From contig NC_081183.1 in assembly GCF_029867415.1 (NCBI RefSeq), positions 31,149,806 to 31,213,805 of the forward strand: a stretch of 64,000 nt of DNA. The letters are read 5' to 3'. The DNA is from Vicia villosa (lineage: Eukaryota > Streptophyta > Magnoliopsida > Fabales > Fabaceae). The translations under genes were made by a program, and so were the position numbers. Position 1 is the stretch's first letter. Each line of letters opens with the position of its first letter. Shown here in pieces: positions 34,090-45,034 of the stretch. The notes below the pieces were generated by a model that saw nothing but the letters and a program-made list of their open reading frames with translations, ran no database searches and was not told where the DNA came from.

Positions 34090-34111
34090 CCAATCCCCGG
34101 TAACGGCGCCA
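34090..34111 (-). other. Primer-binding site (Asp tRNA) of the Athila-like element
   Basis: The minus strand reads TGGCGCCGTTACCGGGGATT with one difference from the plant Asp-tRNA complement, the usual Athila primer. It lies three bases from the LTR at 34115. Confidence 0.85.
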
Positions 34112-34114
34112 TTT

Positions 34115-35506
34115 TGTTGAAGCGGTAAAGCAGCAAGCAACAAAAATTTTAGAAGTACTACTCTGGGAAAAATTATCGTCTCCACAGGGACTAGTGCATT
34201 GAACTGTCGTTCAACAGTTTCCGCAGTTATGAATTTGGATTGAATTGGTAAAGCATAAAAATGGAAAAGTAAATATCAACACGAAAAGAATTCATTTTTC
34301 AGAAAGAAGAGACTTATCAGGCATTGCATATAATCTACTTCTCACGAACTTAAACTTATCGACCAGTTATACTCAACCTACAATACTCATCAATATCATC
34401 AAGCATCGCTCACACCCTAAGTCATTTCTAACCCAAAGTAGAGAGAACTACTATATCATCTCAGCGACGATCTCTCAGCCAACCTCAACAACACAACAGA
34501 CAACCGTATTGCTCGCGTCGACGATCTCTCAACCAACACAAACAACACAGAGGCATTAAGCTTCGATACCCACAGCGAAAATTAGCTCCAAAAACTATCT
34601 CTAGAAATTAGAACTAATAGATATCCATCCCTAATCAAGATTTGTGAGGTATATGTCTATAATAACCCAAATCCAAACATAAAGCAAAAAGATTAAGGAA
34701 GACATCAATAATGATTTGTAAAGAAAGCTTTATACAACACCATGATCAACAAATATACATGAGTTTAAAGTAAAAACATATACAAAACCCAACCAAAGAG
34801 AAAATACACAAAGAGGAAGAGAAATAAACCAAAAATCTCCCGGTTTGTCAGCTCCGATCGATGATCAATTCACCCCGGATCATCCGTATGCAAGCTCCGA
34901 AGTTGTTTTCTAAGCTAATCTAACTAAAAAATGTTTGGTGATGGAGAGGGAGCAAAAAATACCCAAACCATAACCTAAAAATTGTGTTTTGGCTCTTAAA
35001 ACGTGTTTCAGTCAGCACCGCTTCGCCCGGCGGCTCAAGACACCAACTTTTCACGTTTTATGGTCAGTCAGGCTCGCCCGGCAAAATACACCAGAAACAA
35101 CAAAAATTCTGCTTTGTTTCGGCCATAACTTGAGATTTGCGCCCGGTTTGAAGCGTTGGAAAGCTTATTCAATGCTGTATATAACAATGACAAATTGGAA
35201 ACCAAATTGATGATTTTATAATCCTTATTTTGATCCTTATTCTTTGATGAATTGATTTTGTTGCTCAAAATCGTGCGTTTGAAGTCGTGTCTTCGACACT
35301 TTATTGCTCATTCTCAAAATACGGCTCAATACCTACCAAATGAATAGAAAACTATCAAATGGTACATAAATGAATCAAAAACACGAGTATACACAAACTA
35401 AACGTATTCACACAAAAGTTGGGTTTATTCAACCGAAATTAACAACAAAGAGTCGATAAGTGCACTAAAAAGTATATGCAAAAATAACTACAATTTGCAC
35501 ATATCA
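34115..35506 (-). mobile_element. 5' LTR of the Athila-like element
   Basis: 1392 bp and uninterrupted, ending CACATATCA before the AGTTC duplication. Relative to the left LTR it has lost part of the CGCCCGGCG motif cluster (near 35025-35090) and 13 bases of the shared module near 35135. Confidence 0.9.
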
Positions 35507-35511
35507 AGTTC

Positions 35512-36890
35512 TCCATTTATATTAAATTTATAGGACACAGTAGTTACACCAGTTGTGATCCATCTAATGAATTGGTTGGGAAACCCAATTTCCCTCAAAA
35601 TACAATCAAGTGCATTCCAATTAACCATATCATAGGCTTTTTGGAGATCCACTTGCATCATCACTCTAGGAGTCCCACCTTTCCTCTCATAGCCCTTTAG
35701 CAACTCATAAGCTAGGAGAATGTGATTGTGTATATTTTGTCCAGGCACAAAAGCTGCTTGATTCTTGCTAATGATGCTTGGCAACACCCTACCCATCCTT
35801 TGTGTCATAATTCTTGATATGATTTTGTACAAGGCAGTACATCCAGCTATAGGCCTATAATCCTTCATGTATTTGGCAGGCTCACCTTTAGGAATTAGAG
35901 TAACTACAATACTATTAAAAGGCTTGTACATGGCTCCCTCTTCAAAAAATTCTCTAACAGCACTTATAACATCACTTTTGATGACTGTCCAACTAGCTTT
36001 AAAGAAACCAACCCCATAGCCATCAATTCCAGGACTTTTCATATCATCAATCCCTTTGAGGGCAATCAAAATTTCCTGCTGTGTGACTCTGGCAATCAGA
36101 CTTTTCCTCTGGTCCATATTAAGCTGGGGCCCATGCCTCATGGCTTCTACATCAATATGGATAAGTGTACTATCTCTTTTCCCCATGAGTTGACCATATA
36201 ACTCAAACACCTCCCTTTCAATATCTTTAGTAGTGTGAAGAATGGTCCCATCCTCCTTACAAAGATGACTCATATTCATGTGATTCTGCTTTGCTTTTAT
36301 AGATGCATAGAAAAAGGAGTTGTTACCATCACCTTTCCTCAACCAATCTATCTTGGATCTCTGCAAAAGCATCTTCTCTTCTAGGTCATTTAGGTGGATT
36401 AGCTCTTGTGTACAACATTTCGCCCTCTCAATAATCCTCCTATCCATTCTATTGGCAACCAATTCCTCTTGGGCATTATTGAGTTTAGTCCTTGCCTCAT
36501 TAATTTTCTGGCTTATATTTGAAATAGGCTTACTAAATATTATGATATCTTTCCATAATCTCATGAGTTTCTTCCATAGAACAGCCATAAGTTTGCCCAT
36601 GATTTGTTGATCCCAGCTCTTCTTAACCATATCCAAAAAACCTCGTAGCTCAGCAACACAATTGGTAAATTTGAATTTTCTATTACCTTTACTTATGCTA
36701 CTCTTATCATTTACATGTAGCATGGCATGATCTGACACATGAGGGGGTAAAACTTTCAGAGTAGCATCCATATTATCTTTGAACTAGACAACATTTCCCA
36801 ACAATCTATCAATCCTGGAATATATTGTGCCTATTTTTTACCAGTTATTTCTGACAAACAACCGATAGTCTTCCAAAATGTTTAAACAAT
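35512..36890 (-). pseudogene. LINE ORF2: endonuclease C-terminus and N-terminal half of RT
   Basis: On the minus strand IYSRIDRLLGN (near 36800) is the end of an L1-type endonuclease, preceded by an in-frame stop and followed by another near 36781. A 427-residue open frame from 36771 then holds the linker and RT fingers: SKIDWLRKGDGNNSFFY, LKGIDDMKSPGIDGYGVGFF, TLIPKGEPAKYMKDYRPIAG, NQAAFVPGQNIHNHILLAYEL and VDLQKAYDMVNW. It runs to the Athila-like insertion, after which coding continues at 11620. The 5' part of the endonuclease is lost at 36891. Confidence 0.9.
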
Positions 36891-37514
36891 CTGGTTACTC
36901 GCAGGATCGACTAGATTGATCCTAGGACATTGCCAAATAGTGTTTCAGTAATTCGATTCATATTCAATAATTTCTCTAGTTTGTAAATATATACAACTTT
37001 CTAATGTTAATTGCAATAAGTAAATGACTTCAAAACGAAATAAAGTAAATGCATATACAACATAAACTTCGACTTAAAATATAACTTTGCATTAAACAAA
37101 TAACATGAAATGTAAATATGATGTTCTTCACACATACATTGTTTCAGCAAAGACTCTTTTCTCTCACGCTGGTACTTCGAGTATTTTTGTGAATTTTTGT
37201 ATATTGATTCGAACATATCAATCTAAACAATAGCACTCTTATTTATACTATTTCGACCCTAACGGTCTCTACATAGATCTTTGCCACGTTCGATATTTCG
37301 AACGTTCATTTCGTTTCAGATGCTCCCACGCGTCCGCTAAACAAAACTGTTCCATTTAAAATTCAAATCTTCCCGCTTTAGCATTTCGATCATGCCATCG
37401 CTTCCGTCGAAGGATACTTGTAAATACTACAAAAACTACTCTTGGTCGAATAACACTTCTTCCAAAGAGAAACTCTTTAAATAGCTCTATGAGAACTATT
37501 TCTTCATCATAATG
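36891..37514 (-). mobile_element. LTR-like insert in the LINE endonuclease
   Basis: About 624 bp interrupts the LINE between the start of the endonuclease (37520 onward) and its C-terminus, with ACAAT on both sides (36886-36890 and 37515-37519). The ends are not clean TG-CA, and a large part of the endonuclease (roughly 150 residues by family length) is missing, so insertion came with a deletion or the short duplication is coincidental. A 37-bp block at 36893-36929 recurs inverted at 49513-49549. TATAAATAAG near 37230-37245 (minus) could be a promoter. Confidence 0.55.
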
Positions 37515-37519
37515 ACAAT

Positions 37520-38745
37520 TGTAGGTCTAAGCCCTAGGAGATGGGAGCTAATCTCCGTGAGCTTACCTACTTTATTAAGCCCCCTAACATTCCAAGACTC
37601 TATCACGCCCCTTTTCATATGGCCACAAGAGGCTCACTCTCAACCTCAAGTGCCTGGAAAACATTATCACAATTAATTTTAGAAGAAGATCCAACAAAAA
37701 CTACACTTTTACCTCTATCACTTGTAGCTTTCCCAACTGTTGTCCAAGTCCCCTCTTCTACAATTGGTTGGTTCTCTTTCATCTCTGGTGTAGGCACTTT
37801 CAGAACAGGGTTGTCAGCTTTTGGTCCCTCTTCAATCTTTCTCCTTTGGAATCCATTTTTTCACTTTTTCTCCTTCTCCACAGGTGTGCCCTATTTTCTG
37901 ACACTTCTCACAAAAATCTGGTTTCCATTCATATTCTATTGGTTGCTTCCTTTTCAACCCTTCCTCATCCTTTATAGTGACCTCTTTTACCAATTATTCA
38001 GTAATGTCCACCTCCACCAAAATTCGAGCATAAGAGACTCTCAATCTATTTGTTGTACATTCATCTGTTACCATAGGATTTCCAATAGCACTCCCTATTT
38101 TTTAAGGCTATGCTCTCCCCACAGGTGAAGTGGTAATTTGGGAAGCTTGATCCAGATGGGAAGTGTCCTTAGCAAGTCCTTCTTAAGGTCAAAATCAGGT
38201 CTCCATTCTTTCAAAATCATATGCATGTTTCTTATAGAATACGGTTCTTTCATCATGACTTCATCCCTGTCCTCAAAGGAATTGAATCGGAGCAGGAAGT
38301 AACCATCATCGTGGAAATACATATCTGGGAGTTTCACATAATTCCAAGTCTTTATCATGTAATTCTTCGACATATTCATGCTCAAATCACCCTCTAAGAC
38401 ATACAGGATCATCGAATTTTCCCAAAAGCGAATCTCTGATTCAATATCTTCCTTCTCAATTTCGACCTCCACCTCACCATTCACCATCTTTGGTGCAACA
38501 TATTTTATCGCTCTGCCTTTCATCGGATTCCAATTGTCACTCAGAACATCCACACATAGCTTTCGTTCCTTTGGATCCTTCATTGGTTCTGTTAGGGTTT
38601 CGTGTATTTTCACTTCCTCATTCGCCTTTGTAGCTTTGTCACTAGGATCATCTTCTTCACTTGCCACGCTTTCCACCTCCGTTTGCATCACCGGAGATGG
38701 CTGAGAAGTCGGTGAAGGATGAGAATTATGTGACGGAGGCTGATA
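37520..38745 (-). pseudogene. LINE ORF1-like region (DUF4283, zinc knuckle) and endonuclease start
   Basis: The minus strand has a Pro/Ser-rich leader, then a DUF4283-type nucleic-acid-binding domain (RFWENSMILYVLEGDLSMN, FNSFEDRDEVMMKEPYSIR, FDLKKDLLRTLPIWIKLP) down to 38095. A stop at about 38000 and frame changes follow, with the zinc-knuckle residues CEKCQKIGHTC near 37880-37912 and an endonuclease opening WNVRGLNKVGKL near 37590. The ATG at 38790 lies in AT-rich flank, so the true 5' end is missing. These domains bind element RNA and nick target DNA in plant L1. Confidence 0.8.
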
Positions 38746-39284
38746 ATTTATTATGTTAAATAAATTTATTTTTAATAATAATTTGAACATATATAAAACT
38801 AAAATTGATCAAGTGAAAATAAATTAAACGTAAATATAATTTTTTTAAATAGAAATAAATGTATTTTAATATTTATTAATAATAAATTCAATGTATTGTT
38901 TTTATAATTTGTAATATTGTATTTTAATAATAATTATTAAATATTAAAATAATGAATATATGATACTTTCAATTTGATTTATATTTTCAGTTTATTATTA
39001 TTTTATTATTTTCATTTTTTAATATAATAAATATTAAAATAATGTTTTTTTAATAATTATTTAATTTGTAATTTCAATTTAATTATAATATACTATGTAA
39101 AATAACGTTTTAATTTTTGAATATATACTATCTAATATTAACGTATTCATTTTGGAATAAATAGTACACATGTAAAATAATATTTATGTAATAAATAAGC
39201 TAAATAATAAAGGTCCACGTTAGTCCTTTCCATCTATTTTTTTTTTAAAAAATTAACTTTTTCACTAGTATAATTCCAAAATAT
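38746..39284. other. AT-rich spacer
   Basis: AT-rich DNA beyond the LINE 5' end with no coding signal. Its style resembles 6944-7511. Confidence 0.6.
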
Positions 39285-39360
39285 TGCCTTGTCCAAGATT
39301 CAATCTAAGAACACTTTAATTGCTGCTATTCATCTTTACCATTACACCACCCAGCTCCAT
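39285..39360 (-). other. tRNA-like sequence
   Basis: On the minus strand GGTGTAATGGTAAAG resembles a D-arm/A-box and AGATTGAATCTTGG a B-box. No acceptor stem forms. Confidence 0.5.
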
Positions 39361-39393
39361 ATGTATTAGGTTTTCAGTAAATTAATTATGAAA

Positions 39394-39734
39394 ACAATAA
39401 TAATAACAATAATTATAATTATAATAACAATAATTATAATCCAATAATAATTATAATAATAATAATTATAATTATAATAATAATTATTATAATAATAACC
39501 CTCCTCTTTGGAGTAAATATAACCCTCCTCTTATTATAATAATAATAATTGTTATTATAATAACAATAATAATTATAATAATAATAATAATTATAATAAC
39601 AATAATAATAATAATTAATATTATTATTTTTATTATAACTATAATAATAATAATAATTATTATTATTATTATTATAATTATAATTATAATTATCATTATA
39701 ATAATAATAATTATTATTATTATAATAATAATCC

Positions 39735-39769
<35 letters not shown>
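39394..39769. repeat. TAA/ATT-rich low-complexity tract
   Basis: Nearly continuous AATAAT and ATTATA repeats with a short GC island holding CCCTCCTCTT twice (about 39499 and 39523). Open frames here are repeat artefacts. Confidence 0.9.
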
Positions 39770-39772
<3 letters not shown>

Positions 39773-39964
39773 CTACAAAGTTTAATAACAATTATTAATT
39801 TAAAAGAAGAAATTGAATAAGAAATAGAGCAACAAAATTTGTCTCGTTCATCCTCCCTGGAACATTCTTTTGTTCTTTCTCCTGGGTGGAAAAATAAATA
39901 AACAGGTATAGTAACTCAGATATAAAATCAACAAAATCTTCATGTCTTTTCTCTCTTCCATTTT

Positions 39965-40025
39965 GTTCGTATTCAATGGCGAAGCAAAGAAGTGGCGAAG
40001 CAAAGAAGTGGCGAAGCAAAGAAGC
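39965..40025. repeat. 16-bp tandem repeat, three copies
   Basis: GAAGTGGCGAAGCAAA-type units repeat at about 39983-40025. A short plus-strand frame from an ATG near 39977 and minus-strand frames overlap it; none resembles a known protein. Confidence 0.7.
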
Positions 40026-40199
40026 GACAATAAAACAGCGAGTGACGACGATGATGAGATTCTCCAGCAATATTGTCTTCTTTATTTTAACTTCTGGGTT
40101 TCAGCAATCTGACTAACGCTTTCCTCAACCTGGATTCTTCAATCTGAGTTTCAACATCATGAACCCTAAAGCTCCAAATTCTTCAATTTGTTCAACCCG

Positions 40200-40365
40200 A
40201 GTTTCAATTTTGGTTTTTTATTCTGTAACAACAATTTCTGTAACAACAATATATATCCTCAACCTGGATTTCAATCTGGGTTTTTTTAATCTGTAATAAC
40301 AATATCTGTAACAACAATATCTTTCCTAAACCTGGGTTTCAATCTGGGTTTTTTAATCTGTGATT
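40200..40365. repeat. Imperfect direct repeats with TTTCAATCTGGG
   Basis: TTTCAATCTGGG and CTGTAACAACAATATC recur about every 65 bp at 40215-40360. No coding signal. Confidence 0.6.
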
Positions 40366-40554
40366 ATGAAGAAGGAGACGAAATGTCAAGGTGAAAGAAG
40401 AAAGATTTGATATAGCAATTTTTTTAGAAATTAATTTTGTTCTCGTTACTGGATCTGGATGAAGAAGAATTTTTTGAATTGTAATTGTAAATTAAAAATT
40501 AATTTTGTAATTGCAATTGTTTGAATTGTAATTGTAAATTAAAAATTAATTTTG

Positions 40555-40744
40555 TTCCCTTTTTGTATTGTGGTGGCAATAAGTTTTCAGCATCCACACT
40601 AGACCACATGTCCATGCCATTTATTGGACTAACATTATTTTCATAGCATGCCTTGTAAGCTTCTCTCATGTAACAAGGGTTAACATACTTCTCAGTATCT
40701 AAATTCTTATATTGGAATGCAGAATATATGATAGAGCATAACAA
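40555..40744 (-). pseudogene. Mutator-like transposase C-terminal fragment
   Basis: The minus-strand frame carries a stretch typical of plant MULE transposases just after the SWIM zinc finger: EKYVNPCYMREAYKACYENN, then SPINGMDMW and LLPPQYKKG. The catalytic and DNA-binding domains are missing, and the frame passes into AT-rich sequence after KKG. A Mutator-like terminal repeat stands at 43361-43508 once the solo LTR is removed, so the fragment may be part of that element. Family recognition is by motif only. Confidence 0.65.
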
Positions 40745-40855
40745 TATTCTGGATTATTGGTGATATAATAGCTAAGAGGTATTTTTGTCATTGCAATGGC
40801 TGAATGTATGATGTAGAAATTCCATTTATTAAAAAGTTAAAAAAAACACTGCCAC

Positions 40856-43360
40856 TGTAGCAACCTGCCTTAAAATTGAAGGTTTTAGAGTCGCCACCTA
40901 TTCTGAAGGGCGAATAGGAAACCCTACACAGTTAAGAGATCGGGGTAAGATTATTATAATCAGGTCGAGGGAAGGTGTTAGGCACCCTCAACCCTTTCCT
41001 AAGGTTTGTATCTAAGGTTAAGGCTTATGGCTAAGATATTCAGGTTTAATAGCTAAGGAAGTGAATAGGGCAAATTTGAGATTTTAAGTGAATTGAGATT
41101 TTAGGGAGGGGGACTCGCCTTGGTTATCCAAGTGCCTACGTATCTCCTTAGGGAGAATCAGAGTCAACGTAGTTCGGGCACAGGGTTGTACGCCTTTGAA
41201 TTTGATGTGATATGGTTTTAAGGCTTTTTGAATGGCCTGTCGTAGTTTTTGAAGTTGTGATTTGAAAGGCATTTTGAGTTGCCTGATTGAAAAGGATGAA
41301 AATCCGTGGTTTTGGAGTGTCTTGAATGTTTTAAGTTTTTGGGCGTACAACCCTGATTTAATATGTCACTGTTAGTTGCGATGACCAATAGATTTGGTCA
41401 GTATAGCTAACAGATTATGGGGCATTGCTGGTTACTCAGATCGATAGATTGATCGTCGCGGGCAGCAAATTAAAATGTATTTTAATTTTATGTATTTTTT
41501 ATCTCTCGTCTAATGCGACTAATAGCTTTAGTCGGGTCGAGGAGAGAATTATTCAAGAATTAATCGAAATAATATTTTTTCCAAATGGCAATGGGATTGG
41601 GCAAACCCTAATTTCTTAATAGACTTTTCTAGGGTTTATGTGATTTAATATTAATTAAAATTAATTAAATCAAATTACTCGAAATAGTCGAATAATCAGG
41701 AATACAATCGGGAAAATAATTATCATAATCCTAATCCTAATTTAATTATATTTCTCTAATCCTAATTTAAATAAATAAATTAAATTAAACCACATTGAAT
41801 TATCATCTAGTTCTAAATAATTAAACAATAATAATAAAAATTGTATAAAGAACCTGGATGTGATCCTATATTATTGGCCTTGAAGGTGTACCATAGGGGC
41901 TCCATACCGGCTCCCTTAGATCTCCGCTTATGGCCATCCAGCGGTGGATAGCGAGGGCGCATGGAGGCCAGGTGTAGACGCTCAGCACTGAATCAAATGA
42001 ATCTGCATTTTATTAAAAATATTGTTGGACGCCAGGGATCGAACCTGCGTCTTGATGGAACTCCTTCTTTCGCCCTTGCCAAGTGTTATGGGAATTGTTA
42101 GTCATTCACAATATACCCTTAATAGATTATATAGAAAAACAAAGATTAAATGGGACAGTCAAACAAATTTCCAAGTGGGGCCCAGTACTAGACAGAAGAG
42201 CCAATCAGGAGAGGGAAGAGAGTCTGCGTCTGTTGACTCTCCAATCACGTTGCACGCATGTGGAAGGAGAGAGAGAGGACTTGCTGACGGACCAATGAGA
42301 AACCAGGGAAAAGCCACGCGTGCACTGTTGACCGGCCAGAGAAGGAAAAGCCGCCGGAGCAAGAAGAACGGTTGTCTTCTCCGGCAAAGCCAAACCACTG
42401 ACCCCTGCGAAACGCGATCAAACAGAAAAGGGAACTGCCCAGTCTCACTAAACCGAAGGCTGCGGATTCAATGGACGCGTCTGTTTTGGCTAAAAACACC
42501 TACAATCATGAGAACACAAACACACGACCTCGGTGCCCAAATAATGGCACTTCGAGTTTCCGGCACCAAAGCTTCCGTGTGAACCGTCACGCCTGCTCTA
42601 AGTGACCCACTGATCACGTCTGAATCAACGAAAACCGTTAACAACACAGGGATAAGTGAGAACGAATCTAACAAAACGTTACCTCATGCCTTGCTTGGTA
42701 GAACGATTCTGAAGGGTTCTGGGCTCCCACAACGATTGAAAACCCTTGCTGGGGACTTCAGGACCTTGAGTGCATCGTCGGAGAGGGCTGAAACCTCTCG
42801 GACATCAAGTTACCTCGTGCCCTAATATTCTTGAATTTTCCAACTTCAAACCCTAACCCTTGCAGCCCCCCTTTCTTTGTTGACTTGGTCTTTTCTCGTA
42901 TAATGCACAAATTAGGTTTTCTATACCCTAATGGGTCTATCATCTAATTAATCATTTTAGCTCAAATAAATTACTAATCCATTAATTAATTGTATATTAT
43001 ATTTATAATAACAATAATAGTTGAAAATAATTATAACAATCTTAATAATAATATTATTACAACCACTACTAATTAATAATAATAGCTAGTTATAATAACA
43101 AAATGATTAAACCAATTATTAATATAAATAATAAACCATGTGAATAATTTGTGAGAATGGACTAAAAACCTCAAAAAATGGAATAGATGGGCCAAATGAC
43201 TGGGCCCAAACACCTTCTAACCTTAACCACATTTTAACTCAGGATATTTTTATAAGAGGGCGGGTTTGACAATAGGAATGTCAAACCCCATGGCTCTTAA
43301 TTTTGACCCTTGATGAATTAGAAGATATAGATCTGATCAGGTAAATTTTGGGGTATGACA
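40856..43360 (-). mobile_element. Solo LTR, sister of the one at 7948-10534
   Basis: The 2505-bp LTR starts TGTAGCAACCTGCC and ends GGGGTATGACA, with the perfect duplication GCCAC at 40851-40855 and 43361-43365. Blocks such as GAGTCGCCACCTATTCTG, GTGTTAGGCACCCTCAACCC and ATATAGATCTGATC match the sister. It inserted close to a Mutator-like terminal repeat. The longest open frame in it (42022-42582, +) overlaps minus-strand frames and matches nothing known, so I do not call it a gene. The hairpin repeat present three times in the sister occurs once (about 41508). Confidence 0.9.
42024..42090 (-). other. tRNA-like B-box in the solo LTR
   Basis: On the minus strand GACGCAGGTTCGATCCCTGG is a near-perfect B-box/T-arm. 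The A-box side is decayed. It corresponds to 9246-9325 of the sister LTR. Confidence 0.55.
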
Positions 43361-43508
43361 GCCACATCAGACATTTTGATGATGTGGCCTGATAAATGGC
43401 CAAAATGAAACTTTTGAAATTTGTTGAGGCTATTCTTGCAACTTTTTTTTTGGCAGGGAATTTTTTCAAACCAAGCCCATATGACAAGGGTGAAAATAGG
43501 TATTAACC
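43361..43508. mobile_element. Mutator-like terminal inverted repeat (right end)
   Basis: Reading leftward from 43508 the sequence matches the ends of the MITEs at 43894 and 44603 (GGTTAATACCTATTTTCACC, CATATGGG, AAAGTTGCAAGAAT), then GCCACATCATC. The left partner end was not found. Confidence 0.6.
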
Positions 43509-43893
43509 TTTTTTTGTTTTAGTCTTTAAATTCAAAATCCGCAGGAAAATATGCAAGTTTCTTGCGGATTTAAAATTTATAGGTTTCTAGCGGATTTTTA
43601 CTTTAGGGACTAAAACTCAAATAATTTTAACATTCATGAACTATTTTCATAAAAAATAGATTAAGGACTAAAAGCAAAAACAAACTATCTTAGAGGGACG
43701 AACAAACTATTTAAGCCTAATTGAATTGCCAAATTCAATGTTTCTTTGATCGTGTCTAATATTCGCTCAACCTTCGTGAAATTCTTTACATTTGACAAAG
43801 ATTTATCCCACTCATATATGTCATTAGTTCAACTAAAATTCAATCATCTATCCGATCATAGGCTAAACCTAACTGAATTGCTTATTGTTTTTT

Positions 43894-44470
43894 GGGTTAA
43901 TACCTATTTTCACCCCTACCATATGGGGTTGGTTTGAAAAACCCTCCTGCAAAAAAAATAGTCATTTATATTCCAATCTTCACTAAGTCTCTTTTTAATC
44001 ATTCTTATCTTATAAATATACATGCTACTCATCTAATTGGAACAAGACTAAAGTGTCCTTTAATTACAGTTTAGCCAAATCAATTGACACAACCCGATGT
44101 CGGAGAATCGGGATATTACAAATATACACATAAATTTGGGAATTGTTATTAAAAAATATAATTTAATTTCAAATCTATGTGAAATATTGGGACACATACT
44201 AGACGATTAATATAATAACTTTAACTACAAAAGTTTAAACCAACCTTGCCCTTCATATTTCATAGAGGGTTTAAAATGACATAATCTACAAGATTATAGG
44301 GTTTAAAATGACTGAAACTTCAAATGGCAAGGTTGGTTTTAAAAACAAAAATTTTACAAGGTTTAAAACGAGAGAATCTTGAAATATTAGGGGAATTCTT
44401 GCAATTTTTTTTTGCAGGAGGATTTTTCAAACCAACCCCATATGACAGGAGTGAAAATAAGTACTAACCC
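43894..44470. mobile_element. Mutator-like MITE with 9-bp target duplication
   Basis: The 577-bp element has ends GGGTTAATACC and GTACTAACCC in inverted orientation, each followed inward by CACCCCT and CATATGGGG. It is flanked by the 9-bp direct repeat TTGTTTTTT at 43885-43893 and 44471-44479. Nine-base duplications and long inverted ends are Mutator hallmarks. No transposase inside. Confidence 0.85.
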
Positions 44471-44602
44471 TTGTTTTTTTCTAATAATTTAAATTATTTT
44501 TAGATGTAAACAAGAGTCAAAACCTCATCAGCGTACAACTAAAATTATGATTAGTGGTCTACATTAAGGGTTTGTTTTTTAACTAGCTGTTAATTCTTAA
44601 TA

Positions 44603-45034
44603 GGGTTAATACCTATTTTCACCCCTGTCATATGGGGTTGGTTCGAAAAATCTCCCTGCCAAAAAAAAAAGTTGCAAGAATTCCCCTAACATTTGAAGAT
44701 TCTCTTGTTTTAAACCTTGTTAAAAATTTATTTTTGAAATCAACCTTGCCACTTGAAGGATTCTATCATTTTGAACCCTGTAAAAAAAATTTTATTAGTA
44801 AAACCAACCTTGCCTGTCATATTCCAGAGGGTTTAAAATGACATAATCTACAAGATTATAGGGTTCAAAATGACCTAATCTTCAAATGGCAAGGTTGATT
44901 TTAAAAACAAATATTTTACAAGGTTTAAAACGAGAGAATCTTCAAATGTTAGGGGAATTCTTGCAACTTTTTTTTTTACAGGGGGGTTTTTCAAACCAAC
45001 CCCATATGACAGGGGAGAAAATAGGTATTAACAC
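44603..45034. mobile_element. Foldback Mutator-like MITE (nearly full-length palindrome)
   Basis: The 432-bp element is an inverted repeat over almost its whole length: the left arm from GGGTTAATACC matches the reverse complement of the right arm ending GGTATTAACAC. Flanks TTCTTAATA and TGGTTAATA agree at 7 of 9 positions, a decayed 9-bp duplication. An RNA crossing it would form a long hairpin. Confidence 0.82.

Larger units (their letters stand above)
11621..35506 (-). mobile_element. Athila-like Ty3/gypsy element with almost no coding interior, itself multiply invaded
   Basis: The ends are direct repeats (LTRs at 11621-22204, interrupted, and 34115-35506) flanked by AGTTC at 11616-11620 and 35507-35511. 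The primer site at 34090-34111 matches plant Asp tRNA, the primer of Athila-lineage elements, and sets minus orientation. With later insertions removed, the interior is only about 1.77 kb (22205-23943 plus 34081-34114) and has no gag or pol. It is therefore a non-autonomous derivative or internal deletion. It inserted in the LINE reverse transcriptase between conserved motifs, and its removal restores LINE coding sequence. LTR divergence (several indels) makes it older than the Sirevirus inside it. Confidence 0.85.
7512..38745 (-). mobile_element. L1-type LINE split by nested insertions
   Basis: Four minus-strand segments (37520-38745, 35512-36890, 10535-11620, 7562-7947) hold successive parts of one LINE in correct order: DUF4283/zinc knuckle, endonuclease, reverse transcriptase, zf-RVT tail. 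At two junctions the match is base-precise: removing 11621-35506 with one AGTTC duplication, and 7948-10534 with one CTCYT duplication, rejoins LINE coding sequence in frame. The 5' end looks truncated near 38745, where Pro/Ser-rich coding sequence meets AT-rich DNA. The 3' end is near 7512. It is the oldest layer in this part of the window and the host for the insertions. Confidence 0.85.

Noticed and set aside
39434..39772. Poly-Ile, poly-Tyr/Asn and poly-Leu frames
   Set aside because: Low-complexity TAA/ATT tract read in different phases.
39795..40070. 91-residue minus-strand ORF and a short plus-strand ORF over the 16-bp repeat
   Set aside because: No homology recognised, frames overlap on both strands, and the repeat itself keeps them open.
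42022..42582. 186-residue plus-strand ORF in the solo LTR, with overlapping minus-strand ORFs
   Set aside because: It lies inside an LTR, overlaps equally long frames on the other strand, matches nothing known and is not open in the sister LTR.
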